Positions 41,377-50,100 of a stretch of 64,000 bases of DNA are shown here, in pieces. The position numbers were made by a program, and so were the translations under genes. How positions within the stretch are numbered: the first letter of the stretch is position 1; each line of letters opens with the position of its first letter. The DNA comes from an uncultured Lachnospiraceae bacterium (GTDB lineage: Bacteria > Bacillota > Clostridia > Lachnospirales > Lachnospiraceae). The notes below the pieces were generated by a model, which saw only the letters and a program-made list of their open reading frames with translations, searched no databases and was not told the DNA's origin. The stretch is from the NCBI GenBank assembly GCA_902775895.1, contig CACYNO010000001.1:62001-126000 (forward strand), in the 5' to 3' direction.

Positions 41377-41418
41377 GCTCTAATTTCATATGAAAATAAA
41401 AATCAGGTGATAATATTT

Positions 41419-41451
41419 GTGCAAAAAATTCAAAATCTGAGTTGATAAAAT
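41419..41451 (+). promoter_or_regulatory. GTGCAAAAA promoter motif, copy C
   Basis: GTGCAAAAA starts at 41419, CTGA is at +18, and the -10 TAAAAT is 41446-41451. The start codon of the CAP protein is 70 bases further on. Confidence 0.65.
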
Positions 41452-41520
41452 ACATGTTGTAACAAAGAGGAATTGATTTCGAAACAATAAAAAGCATTTA
41501 TTACACGGAGGAGAAAAATT

Positions 41521-42729
41521 ATGAGAAAGATTATTAAAAGCATCGCTGTGGCATTATCACTGGGGATGACCGTGTTGTTTGGAACCCTTGTGCCGGCAAT
41601 GGCGTATACGCCCACCGAAACTTATGCGGCAACTGTAAAAAAGGAAAGTACATGCTCTATTACACCTAGCATCACCGTAAAGAAAGGAGAGACAAAGAAT
41701 GTCAACATCTCGTTTAACAGCAACGGAACAGGGAATGTTTATACAGTTGCCTGGGGACACAATCCGACATATGTCAACACAAATGCAACAAAAGGCTTCG
41801 GCTCTTATTGGGGAGAACCCGGAAAATGCAGTGTTACAGGAAAAAAAGATGGAACCACATATATCACTGCATATATAAAAATATTTAAAAGTAAAAAAGA
41901 CACTACTCTTATTAAACAGATGACTTTGAAATGCAAGGTGAATGTAACCGGAAATAACACTCAGAATACTTTAAAGAAAATACCGATTCAGAGTGTGACA
42001 ATGAGTAAAACCTCCGGAACTCTTAATGTAGGACAGTCCGAGACTCTGTCGGTAAATATAAAACCGTCAAATACAACAGAGAGTAAAGCAGTCAAGTGGG
42101 CAAGCAACAACAGCTCCATAGCTACAGTTAGTAACGGGAAGGTCACTGCAAAGAAAGCGGGAACTGCACGTATCAGTGCAACAGTAGGAAACAGGAGCGT
42201 ATATTACACACTTAAAGTCAATCCGGCCGTGAAAAAAAACACATCTACAAAGACCACCAAGATAAATACGACTTCAGGCACAGGATATGTGGATGCATCA
42301 CAATGTTATACCCTGCTGAATAATTTCAGGACGAAAAAGAATGTATGGCAGTGGAATGCAGATGATAAGTCAAAAACGTATTTTAATACAAAGTCATCCA
42401 ACACTTTAAAGAAACTTTCTCGAAATGCAAAGCTTGAGGCAACAGCCAAAGTCAGAGCCAAAGAGATAGCAACTAAGTTCAGCCATACTCGCCCAAATGG
42501 AAGCAGATGCTTTACTGCATTTCCAAGCTGTTCTGCAATGGGTGAGAATATAGCTGCAGGACATACAAGCGCATCTATGGTGACAACCGGTTGGATTGAA
42601 GAAAACCGAAACTATGCGGGTCAAGGACACAGGAGAAATATGCTGGATAAAAACTATAATGCAGTGGGTATAGCTTGCTACAAATCAAACGGAAAAATGT
42701 ACTGGGTGCAGTGCTTTGGAAGAATGTAA
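41521..42729 (+). CDS. secreted BIG2-CAP domain protein
   Basis: 402 residues. A signal peptide (MRKIIKSIAVALSLGMTVLFGTLVPAMA, cleavage after about residue 30) is followed by a first Ig-like part, then a BIG2 repeat (about 155-238: IQSVTMSKTSGTLNVGQSETLSV ... KAGTARISATVG). The C-terminal ~150 residues are a CAP/SCP domain with KVRAKEIATKFSHTRPNG, MGENIA, and GHRRNMLDKNYNAVGIACY. Bacterial CAP proteins are extracellular and often have unknown substrates. It has promoter copy C and a strong ribosome site (cacggaggag). Surface anchoring is not visible. Confidence 0.9.
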   Translation: MRKIIKSIAVALSLGMTVLFGTLVPAMAYTPTETYAATVKKESTCSITPSITVKKGETKNVNISFNSNGTGNVYTVAWGHNPTYVNTNATKGFGSYWGEPGKCSVTGKKDGTTYITAYIKIFKSKKDTTLIKQMTLKCKVNVTGNNTQNTLKKIPIQSVTMSKTSGTLNVGQSETLSVNIKPSNTTESKAVKWASNNSSIATVSNGKVTAKKAGTARISATVGNRSVYYTLKVNPAVKKNTSTKTTKINTTSGTGYVDASQCYTLLNNFRTKKNVWQWNADDKSKTYFNTKSSNTLKKLSRNAKLEATAKVRAKEIATKFSHTRPNGSRCFTAFPSCSAMGENIAAGHTSASMVTTGWIEENRNYAGQGHRRNMLDKNYNAVGIACYKSNGKMYWVQCFGRM

Positions 42730-42836
42730 TACCTGACAATAAGAGCGTACAGATAAAAAAAGGGTCGATTAGGTATGACTACAAGTACATAGTAACATTT
42801 GAAAAAAGAATAATGATATAGAAAGAGGTATGAAAA

Positions 42837-43583
42837 ATGAAAAATACGTATGATATTTCAGGCTATACAGTTGCAACAACTAAAGATGAGTTTACGGATA
42901 ATGTTTTTGAGATGCAGTCCGAGGTTAGTGAAGCGGCTCAGACAGAAAATTATATTAATAAATTGCAGGAGGAAGCCGGAAAAGCTGTTGAAGTGATGAG
43001 CCCTAAGTTAGCAGATATAAAAATTGAGTCGGGTATGGAAGATGTTGGGAAAGTTGTGAAAGAAAAAGATGCGTACGCCACAACTCCTGCACCACTTAAT
43101 ATAAATGAAAGTACCACAAATCGAAGCGGACTTTCAGGAACAGGCTTGTGTGTTTTTTTAGGATTTCTGATAGTAGCTATTATAGTGGCGGTAAAAATTT
43201 TGAAAAAACCCGGCAGGAGAACTGTTACAAGCAAAAATTATGTGGGTGATGAGCAGGCAAGATATGCTGATGAAATAAGAAGAATGGAAGAAAATAATCG
43301 CATGCAGGAAGAGATCTTCCGTCAACAGATGCAGCAGACGCAGGACGAGGAGCAAAGAAGACTTTTCGAGCAGCAGATGTTGGAGTTTCAAAGGCAGATG
43401 CAGCGCGATATGGAAACTGCGCAGAGAAATCATGAAGAGTTTATGCGTCAGGCGGAATATCATCAGCAGGTTGCGCAGCAGCAATTCGACTACCAGCAAC
43501 AGTCGAATCAAGACTATATGAACCATCAGATGCAACAGGATTTTATGAACCAGTCGTTTGACAATTTTAATAACGGCTTTTAA
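42837..43583 (+). CDS. membrane protein with Gln-rich coiled-coil tail
   Basis: 248 residues. The N-terminal ~100 residues are soluble and helical, with EEAGKAVEVMSPKLADIK. One membrane span follows (about 103-122: LCVFLGFLIVAIIVAVKI). The last ~110 residues are very rich in Gln, Glu, Met and Arg (QQTQDEEQRRLFEQQMLEFQRQM) and should form a coiled coil. No enzyme motif. Its place before a tandem AAA+ protein suggests that it recruits or anchors that ATPase, but this is inference. Confidence 0.6.
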   Translation: MKNTYDISGYTVATTKDEFTDNVFEMQSEVSEAAQTENYINKLQEEAGKAVEVMSPKLADIKIESGMEDVGKVVKEKDAYATTPAPLNINESTTNRSGLSGTGLCVFLGFLIVAIIVAVKILKKPGRRTVTSKNYVGDEQARYADEIRRMEENNRMQEEIFRQQMQQTQDEEQRRLFEQQMLEFQRQMQRDMETAQRNHEEFMRQAEYHQQVAQQQFDYQQQSNQDYMNHQMQQDFMNQSFDNFNNGF

Positions 43584-43631
43584 GTGTTGCCATAATACGC
43601 GGAAACAAAAATTATCGGGGAGGGGAACTAT

Positions 43632-46013
43632 ATGGAAAAAGAAGAACTATTTAAAAATTTAGCTGATGATAAATCTGTAAAAAGCCTTGAGATTCTTCTC
43701 AACTATGCCGGAGATAGAAGAACGGTAAAACCATTGATGTCAACTAACAAGGTAATTGTAGCGGAGACAGAAAGGGAAGCTGTAAATTTTGCCAAATACA
43801 TGATGGTTAATAATTTTTGCGATGCGGAGGAGCTTTTAGTAGAAAAAGAGGAAAAAATCATCGCATGTAGTTCGACGAGCAGAGAAAAAAACAGGGATGG
43901 CGAAAGGGAAGTATTTAACGGAAAAATACGGTCAGTGATTATAAAGGACATCACTACGGTTGAACAGTTTTCAAAAAAAACAGAGTTTTCCAAACAAAGT
44001 TTAATTGGAGGCAGAAAGGATTTTTTTGAGTTGGCTGCAAAAAAGGGAGTGGATATAACCATATGTACAAGTTATGAAGTTATAAAAGAGTGGCAAAATG
44101 TGTTGGATGAGAAAAAATGGTTTGTAGGAATTGTTAATCCGTTTTCTTTTGTCATCGAATTAAAAAAGTGGGATGAGGATGATGTTTTCTTTAGATTATC
44201 AGATAAATTGAAGGCAAATGGATGTGAAGTTACAGATGATTTTTGTTTGGAAACAAAGGCTTACATAGATTCATCATATAGAATATCATCCCTAAAAAAT
44301 AATGAATATGTAGATAACCTTTACAATAATATTGTACAAAAAAAATATTCCGGTGAGTCTATAAACTCATGCTTGGACAAATCTTGCGTGCCTTCTGTCA
44401 ATGATATGGTAAATCATGAAGAGGTTTTAAGTTTTTTAAAAAATAAGACAGGGCTTTATAATTTGAAAAAAACTGTGGAAGAGCTTTATTTATATTCAAA
44501 AGTAAGTAAAAACGGTTTAAAAGACATGTCGTTAAATATGGTATTTGCAGGTAATCCCGGAACCGGAAAGACGACATCGGTAGAACTGGTGTCAAAATGC
44601 TTGAATGCAATGGGGATATTGGATAGTAACAAAGTTGTCAGTGTGAGAGCAGAGAACTTGCTGGGAAGATATGTGGGAGAGAGTGTGGAACTTGTACGCA
44701 GATTCTGCAGGAAGTCATACGGTGGAATTTTGTTTATAGATGAGGCTTATAATCTGAATCCAAATGCAGCAGCTAATAATTTGGCGGCTTGCCGACAGGA
44801 TGTCCTTTGTGAATTAATGTATGAAATGGAAAGCAAGCGCGACCGACTTACTGTGATTTTTGCGGGATATCCGGATGAAATGGAGGATTTTTTAAATTCA
44901 AATCCCGGTCTTAAATCAAGAATATATAAAACAGTAAAGTTTGAGGATTATTCGGATGACGAGTTAATTGAGATTTTTAAAGGTTTTTGTGATGAAAAAG
45001 GCTACGAATGTGATGAAAAAGTTCTTGAAAAAGTAAAAGAGAAAATAAATGTATCTAAATGTGATGAACATTTCGGAAACGCCAGAACCGTTAGAAATAT
45101 ATTTGATGAGGTAGTTATAGCAAGTGCAGAAGACTTTAATGGTGGAGATAAAAAATTAAGACCGAATCACGTTGTGATTGAGAATCCATTGCCTAATATT
45201 GATGAATTAAAGGAAAAGCTTAATGATTTAGTGGGACTGGAGGATATTAAAAAGAGAATAATAGATATAACCGACACCTGCAAATATAATCTTATGACCG
45301 GACGAAAGATAAATACCGTTGGAAATATTATCTTTATGGGGAATGCGGGGACGGGAAAGACAACAGTAGCACGTATTCTGGGGTCTATGCTATATGAAAT
45401 TGGTGCTGTAAAGTCTCCGAAATTTGTTGCTGTAAATGCTGTAGATATAAAGTCAAAATATGTGGGAGAAGCTGCAGGTAAGATGAAAAAATATTGTAGA
45501 AAAGCATACGGCGGTGTTTTGTTTATTGACGAAGCATATCTTCTCGGAAGCGGTTCTGATGGAAGTATATATGAAGCTGTAGGAGTGCTTTTGGATGTGC
45601 TTGAGAATAAAAGGGAAGATATCCTGGTGATTCTTGCGGGATATGAAAAGGATATGAATCGATTCCTGGATTTAAATCAAGGATTGGCGTCACGTCTTCC
45701 GGAAAGAATTCGATTTGGCGATTATAACGAGAGGGAACTGTTGGAAATTTTTATCAGGCTTTGTGATGAAAACGGTTTTAGTGTGTCTGAAGAGGCACTT
45801 GAAATGGTAAAAGGGGTGATTAGAGAAGAGATAAAAAGTCAGAATTTCGCTAATGCGAGAAGTGTGAGAAAAATATTTGAAACTGTGTACAGACAGCATG
45901 CGGTAAATATGATTGAAAGAGGATTATTGCCGGAAAACGGTGATGAAGAGTTTGCGGCAGCCGACGTTGTGTGCGAGGATATAGGGGAGCATTTGAAAAT
46001 AGGTTTTTGTTAA
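43632..46013 (+). CDS. tandem AAA+ ATPase, CbxX/CfxQ (EccA-like) type
   Basis: 793 residues. The first ~270 are unlike the rest and could be a third, degenerate AAA fold. AAA+ domain 1 has Walker A GNPGTGKTT at residue 307 and Walker B GGILFIDEAYNLN, with sensor VIFAGYPDEMEDFL. AAA+ domain 2 has GNAGTGKTT at 570 and GGVLFIDEAYLLG, with VILAGYEKDMNRFLD. Both have arginine-finger and lid sequences. CbxX-type enzymes remodel protein complexes (Rubisco activase red-type, EccA of type VII secretion, SpoVK). The partner here is unknown; neighbours are surface proteins. Confidence 0.9.
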   Translation: MEKEELFKNLADDKSVKSLEILLNYAGDRRTVKPLMSTNKVIVAETEREAVNFAKYMMVNNFCDAEELLVEKEEKIIACSSTSREKNRDGEREVFNGKIRSVIIKDITTVEQFSKKTEFSKQSLIGGRKDFFELAAKKGVDITICTSYEVIKEWQNVLDEKKWFVGIVNPFSFVIELKKWDEDDVFFRLSDKLKANGCEVTDDFCLETKAYIDSSYRISSLKNNEYVDNLYNNIVQKKYSGESINSCLDKSCVPSVNDMVNHEEVLSFLKNKTGLYNLKKTVEELYLYSKVSKNGLKDMSLNMVFAGNPGTGKTTSVELVSKCLNAMGILDSNKVVSVRAENLLGRYVGESVELVRRFCRKSYGGILFIDEAYNLNPNAAANNLAACRQDVLCELMYEMESKRDRLTVIFAGYPDEMEDFLNSNPGLKSRIYKTVKFEDYSDDELIEIFKGFCDEKGYECDEKVLEKVKEKINVSKCDEHFGNARTVRNIFDEVVIASAEDFNGGDKKLRPNHVVIENPLPNIDELKEKLNDLVGLEDIKKRIIDITDTCKYNLMTGRKINTVGNIIFMGNAGTGKTTVARILGSMLYEIGAVKSPKFVAVNAVDIKSKYVGEAAGKMKKYCRKAYGGVLFIDEAYLLGSGSDGSIYEAVGVLLDVLENKREDILVILAGYEKDMNRFLDLNQGLASRLPERIRFGDYNERELLEIFIRLCDENGFSVSEEALEMVKGVIREEIKSQNFANARSVRKIFETVYRQHAVNMIERGLLPENGDEEFAAADVVCEDIGEHLKIGFC

Positions 46014-46023
46014 ATGGATATGA

Positions 46024-46056
46024 GTGCAAAAACTTCAAAAACTGATGTTATATGAT
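46024..46056 (+). promoter_or_regulatory. GTGCAAAAA promoter motif, copy D
   Basis: GTGCAAAAA starts at 46024, CTGATG is at +18, and the -10 TATGAT is 46051-46056. The motif starts 11 bases after the end of the AAA+ gene, 45 bases before the start of the next one. Confidence 0.65.
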
Positions 46057-46100
46057 TAGCACGTGGGATGAAAATAGTAAAAATTTTGGAGGGAAAAATT

Positions 46101-47357
46101 ATGAAACAGATTATTAAAAAAACAGTCATTGTAATGCTTACGGCGTTTTCGGTTTTTGGTGTGGTTGGCGGTTCATTAATAGGAAGTGGGGAGGCGAATA
46201 TTGCACAGGCAGCAACAACTGCAGCGAAAAATACCAAAATCATAAAGATTGAAGGGAAAAACACGGTAGTTCCTGCAAAAGGTAATAAATGGGTGAACGT
46301 AAATGGGTTTTATCACTTTGTAAAAGACGGCGTTCTTGTAAAAGGGTGGAGACATCTTACACCTGCTGACGGAGAAAAAACATCGCATTATTCATATTTC
46401 GATAAGGACACCGGACGTATTTATACAGGATGGAAGAATTTAGGGAAAAAGGAGGGAGAGAAAACATCTCATTGGTCATACTTCGGTCCTAACGGCTGGT
46501 TACGAACAGGTTGGCAGGTGATGGGAGGAAGTACGTCAAATCCTGATGGTAAAAACCCGCAACACTGGTCATATTTCGGTCCTAACGGCTGGCTTCGCAC
46601 AGGTTGGCAGAAAATGGGGAAAGGTACGTCCAATCCTGACGGAAAAGCCCCGCAGCACTGGTCATACTTTGGCCCCAACGGTTGGCTGAGAATAGGTATG
46701 CAAAGCATGGGGACTAACTACAATCCTGACGGAAAAAATGCAAATCACTTATCGTATTTCGGAACCAACGGTTGGTTGATGACAAGTGGGAAGGTAACCA
46801 TGTTAGGAATTACTTATAAGGCGGATTCAAGAGGATGGCTGAAAGAGGATGATGGCAGATGTCTTGACAAAAATCATTCATGGAAAGATGAATCAACATA
46901 TGTTGATCAAAGTTATACATATAACTCATATGAAAAATATTATGTTGTGCTTGGGTTAAAAGTTGATAAAGATACGACTAAATACAGACCCGGGAATCAA
47001 AATGGACATATTATCTTTGGTGATAATCCTGATTTGAAGGAGATAAAAAAATTTAAAACCGAAAAAGAAGCAAAAAATTATTTAAAAAAAAATCAGGGAG
47101 AATGTATTGAAAAATACATAAAGAAAAATACATCCGATCCTGTACAGGCAGAGTATTACAGGCTTGTTATTAAGGAGGCATTGAGAAGTGAAACGCTGCC
47201 TGCAAATTATTCGGGAGGAGGAATTACTCCTAAAGGCGTATATGCCATAAAGGTTAAAGAAAAAAATGAACCGGTAAAAAAGACGTATACCGAAAAAGTA
47301 TGTAATAGAAGTTATAAATGTACAAAATGCGGCATGATTTCAAAATATAAGTTTTAA
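46101..47357 (+). CDS. secreted protein with wall-binding repeats, C-terminus unrecognised
   Basis: About 418 residues from ATG 46101 (ttggaggg upstream). The signal peptide runs to about residue 37 (ends IAQAATTAA). From ~55 to 235 there are six aromatic repeats of the type SYFGPNGWLRTGW, related to glucan/choline-binding repeats of Firmicute surface proteins. The ~165-residue tail contains SYTYNSYEKYYVVLGLKVDKDTTK and ends with CNRSYKCTKCGMISKYKF, a pair of cysteines that may bind metal. Its activity is unknown. It is the first of four paralogues; its own repeats are almost identical to those of the next gene. Confidence 0.82.
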   Translation: MKQIIKKTVIVMLTAFSVFGVVGGSLIGSGEANIAQAATTAAKNTKIIKIEGKNTVVPAKGNKWVNVNGFYHFVKDGVLVKGWRHLTPADGEKTSHYSYFDKDTGRIYTGWKNLGKKEGEKTSHWSYFGPNGWLRTGWQVMGGSTSNPDGKNPQHWSYFGPNGWLRTGWQKMGKGTSNPDGKAPQHWSYFGPNGWLRIGMQSMGTNYNPDGKNANHLSYFGTNGWLMTSGKVTMLGITYKADSRGWLKEDDGRCLDKNHSWKDESTYVDQSYTYNSYEKYYVVLGLKVDKDTTKYRPGNQNGHIIFGDNPDLKEIKKFKTEKEAKNYLKKNQGECIEKYIKKNTSDPVQAEYYRLVIKEALRSETLPANYSGGGITPKGVYAIKVKEKNEPVKKTYTEKVCNRSYKCTKCGMISKYKF

Positions 47358-47373
47358 TTATGGAGGGGAAAAG

Positions 47374-48972
47374 ATGAAAAAATTATTAAAAAAAATAAGT
47401 GTAATATTACTTGCGTCATTTTCCATATTTGGAACAATCGGAGGGCTTTCAGTAGGAGAGGCAGAAGCTGCTGTAAATGGTGCCAAAACCATAAAGATTG
47501 AAGGGAAAAACACGGTAGTTCCTGCAAAAGGTAATAAATGGGTGAACGTAAATGGGTTTTATCACTTTGTAAAAGATGGCGTTCTTGTAAAAGGGTGGAG
47601 ACATCTTACACCTGCGGACGGAGAAAAAACATCGCATTATTCATATTTCGATAAGGATACCGGACGTATTTATACAGGATGGAAGAATTTAGGGAAAAAA
47701 GAGGGAGAGAAAACATCTCATTGGTCATACTTCGGTCCCAATGGCTGGCTGCGTACGGGTTGGCAACATATGGGTAAAGGAACAAACAACCCGGACGGAA
47801 ACACGGCGAAGCATATAAGTTATTTCGGTCCCAACGGCTGGCTGCGTACGGGCTGGCAGAGGCTGGGAAAGGGTACTTCCAATCCTGATGGAAAAACCCC
47901 GCAGCACTGGTCATACTTTGGACCCAATGGTTGGCTTAGAACGGGCATGCAAACCATGGGAAATGCTTCAAATCCGGATGGTAAAAATGGCGCACATTTG
48001 TCTTATTTTGGCTCGAACGGATGGTTGACTGTTAATAAAAGTTTTAATTACAATGGTTATGTTTACCGGTCAGATAATAGAGGATGGGCAAAGAAGGTAT
48101 CTTCTTTAGCAGCTTCCGATAATAACAAGAAATATTATAAGACAGTCAAAGGAGTCAAGTTCTATGCGGCATCTGATGTTTTTACGCTGGCTCATACCAG
48201 TAATGGTAAATTAGTAGAAGAAAAAGATAAAATTGAATGGAATTCTACCATCACGGTTTCCGGCAATTCAGGAGTAGGGGCAAAGATCAGACCGGACAAA
48301 GACATAAAAAAAGAGGATTTGGTATTTAAGGTAGGAGGAAAAAATAACCTTGTACTGCCTGATTATGTGGCTGACGTAAAAGGTAAAAAAGCAGTGGAAT
48401 TTACCAGTATAAGAGGTGGTTCAAATCCCAACGATGAAAACTATGTGCACTATGTTAACGGATGGAATAATCACATTGCAAAGGTATATGTGAAAAAGGA
48501 AGTGCTTCCGAATGAAAAAGGAGGAAAAAGAGACACGCCACCATATTATTGTTTTATAGTTTATTCCGGAACAACTACGGGATCATTCCCGATAGAAGTT
48601 TACTACAAAGGAGAGTTGTTGGGGAAATTCACCGTAAAAAATACTAAGGCCGATAATTCTAAACAAGTCTTGAGAAAAAAGATTGAAGAAGCTGCATGGA
48701 AAAAAGGAATGACGAAAAAGCAAAAGGTATTTGCTGTCGCGGACTATGTCAGGAATAATTTCACGTACTCGCAAATGGACTGTATCGCAGGTGCAAACAT
48801 GGTGGTCGGTGCGGCACGTGACCTGGGTCTGAAAGCGCGATTTTACTATGAATATGGTAAATATGGGGAATATTATACCTACAGTTACAATATCATAGGA
48901 CACAACTCAGCATTGGTGGATTTCGGAGACGGAAAAGAATGCTTGATTGATGCGCAGGGAGAAAAAAAATAA
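47374..48972 (+). CDS. secreted wall-binding repeat protein with transglutaminase-like domain
   Basis: 532 residues. Signal peptide about 1-32 (ends AEAAVNG). Aromatic wall-binding repeats from about 55-240, then an Ig-like middle part (about 265-420). The C-terminus has a transglutaminase/cysteine-protease-like block: KVFAVADYVRNNFTYSQMDCIAGANMVVGAARDLG with a candidate nucleophile Cys, GHNSALVDF with His, and CLIDAQG with Asp. That triad order fits transglutaminase-like folds acting on wall or peptide. It follows the preceding gene after 16 bases and shares its promoter. Confidence 0.85.
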   Translation: MKKLLKKISVILLASFSIFGTIGGLSVGEAEAAVNGAKTIKIEGKNTVVPAKGNKWVNVNGFYHFVKDGVLVKGWRHLTPADGEKTSHYSYFDKDTGRIYTGWKNLGKKEGEKTSHWSYFGPNGWLRTGWQHMGKGTNNPDGNTAKHISYFGPNGWLRTGWQRLGKGTSNPDGKTPQHWSYFGPNGWLRTGMQTMGNASNPDGKNGAHLSYFGSNGWLTVNKSFNYNGYVYRSDNRGWAKKVSSLAASDNNKKYYKTVKGVKFYAASDVFTLAHTSNGKLVEEKDKIEWNSTITVSGNSGVGAKIRPDKDIKKEDLVFKVGGKNNLVLPDYVADVKGKKAVEFTSIRGGSNPNDENYVHYVNGWNNHIAKVYVKKEVLPNEKGGKRDTPPYYCFIVYSGTTTGSFPIEVYYKGELLGKFTVKNTKADNSKQVLRKKIEEAAWKKGMTKKQKVFAVADYVRNNFTYSQMDCIAGANMVVGAARDLGLKARFYYEYGKYGEYYTYSYNIIGHNSALVDFGDGKECLIDAQGEKK

Positions 48973-49209
48973 AAAGGGTGATATTATTTTAAGAAAGTTT
49001 TGTTCCTTTGTTGCGGTTGTTTTCCGCTTTATAAATTTTGAAGTGAGAGTTATATATAAAAAAGGTAATTATAAAAGGGGGTGGTTGATCGGCTATGTGG
49101 GAAAACGAAAAAAGTTGCAGGTAAGAGTATAGTTGTCCCTTTTTGTGATTGTTTTTAGCTTTATATTTTTATGTACATAATATATTGATTTAGAAGGAGA
49201 ATAAAAGAT

Positions 49210-49923
49210 ATGAAAAAGTTTAAAGGAATTAAGAGATTTGTTGTAGCAACTGTAATTGCAACGAGTGGTGTAATAGGTGTAGTCGGTGCTGTTGGCGCCG
49301 CAAATGTAGAGGCAAGGTCTGATATCAAAGATATAATGATCGAAGGAAAAAAAGTAACTATATGGGAAAGTCAGGAGTGGGCAAAGGTTAACGGTCATTG
49401 GCATTTTGTAAAGGATTATAAAGTTGTAAAGGGGTGGAGATACCTGGATAAATATGACGGTGAAGACACGCCTCATTGGTCATACTTTGACAACAATGGT
49501 AGATTATACACCGGATGGCATAAGATGGGTAAAACAGAAGGTGAAAAAGTGGAACACTGGTCATATTTCGGTCCTAACGGCTGGCTTCGTACAGGCTGGC
49601 AACAGATGGGTAAAGGCACAAACAACCCGGATGGAAACACGGCGAAGCATGTAAGTTATTTTGGTCCCAACGGCTGGCTCCGTACAGGTTGGCAACAAAT
49701 GGGTAAAGGTACAAACAACCCGGATGGGAACACGGCGAAGCATGTAAGTTATTTCGGTCCCAATGGCTGGCTCCGTACAGGAATGGTGACACTTGGCAAG
49801 TCAGATGGTGAAAAGGTGACTCATAAGTCTTACTTCGGAGGCAACGGCTGGCTTGTGGCAAATAAGAGATTCAGCGTGTCAGGGAAGACATATACAGCTG
49901 ATAGCAGAGGCTGGGTTAAGTAA
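49210..49923 (+). CDS. secreted protein made only of wall-binding repeats
   Basis: 237 residues. A signal peptide (MKKFKGIKRFVVATVIATSGVIGVVGAVGAANVEA) and about seven aromatic repeats, with no catalytic domain. Three of the repeats are nearly identical units of 31 residues (93 bp, about 49590-49790), with GTNNPDGNTAKHVSYFGPNG. It may be a wall-binding adaptor or competitor of its enzyme-bearing paralogues. It has its own gap of 237 bases upstream with good ribosome site (agaaggag) but without the GTGCAAAAA motif. Confidence 0.8.
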   Translation: MKKFKGIKRFVVATVIATSGVIGVVGAVGAANVEARSDIKDIMIEGKKVTIWESQEWAKVNGHWHFVKDYKVVKGWRYLDKYDGEDTPHWSYFDNNGRLYTGWHKMGKTEGEKVEHWSYFGPNGWLRTGWQQMGKGTNNPDGNTAKHVSYFGPNGWLRTGWQQMGKGTNNPDGNTAKHVSYFGPNGWLRTGMVTLGKSDGEKVTHKSYFGGNGWLVANKRFSVSGKTYTADSRGWVK

Positions 49924-50100
49924 AAAAATTATTTACCAAGAGGACTAATACCGGATGCGTATGACTATCTTCGAGTGTGGACCCCGTGCTCTATCAAATA
50001 AACATATGGAAAATTGAAAAATATGTGTGGTAAAATATGAACAAATAGGATGAGGCTTTGGTTAATTTAAATTCTTAACATGATAAAAAGGAGAACTATA

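Noticed and set aside
43158-43535. 125-codon - strand frame, Leu/His rich
   Set aside because: Antisense of a Gln-rich coiled coil always reads as Leu-rich; an artefact of composition.
48947-49132. 61-codon frame overlapping the end of the transglutaminase-like gene
   Set aside because: It overlaps a real gene, has no ribosome site, and is a run of basic residues typical of AT-rich intergenic sequence.
48999-49170. Imperfect direct repeat in the gap before the repeat-only protein gene
   Set aside because: The two T-rich segments agree only in low-complexity bases and could be chance.
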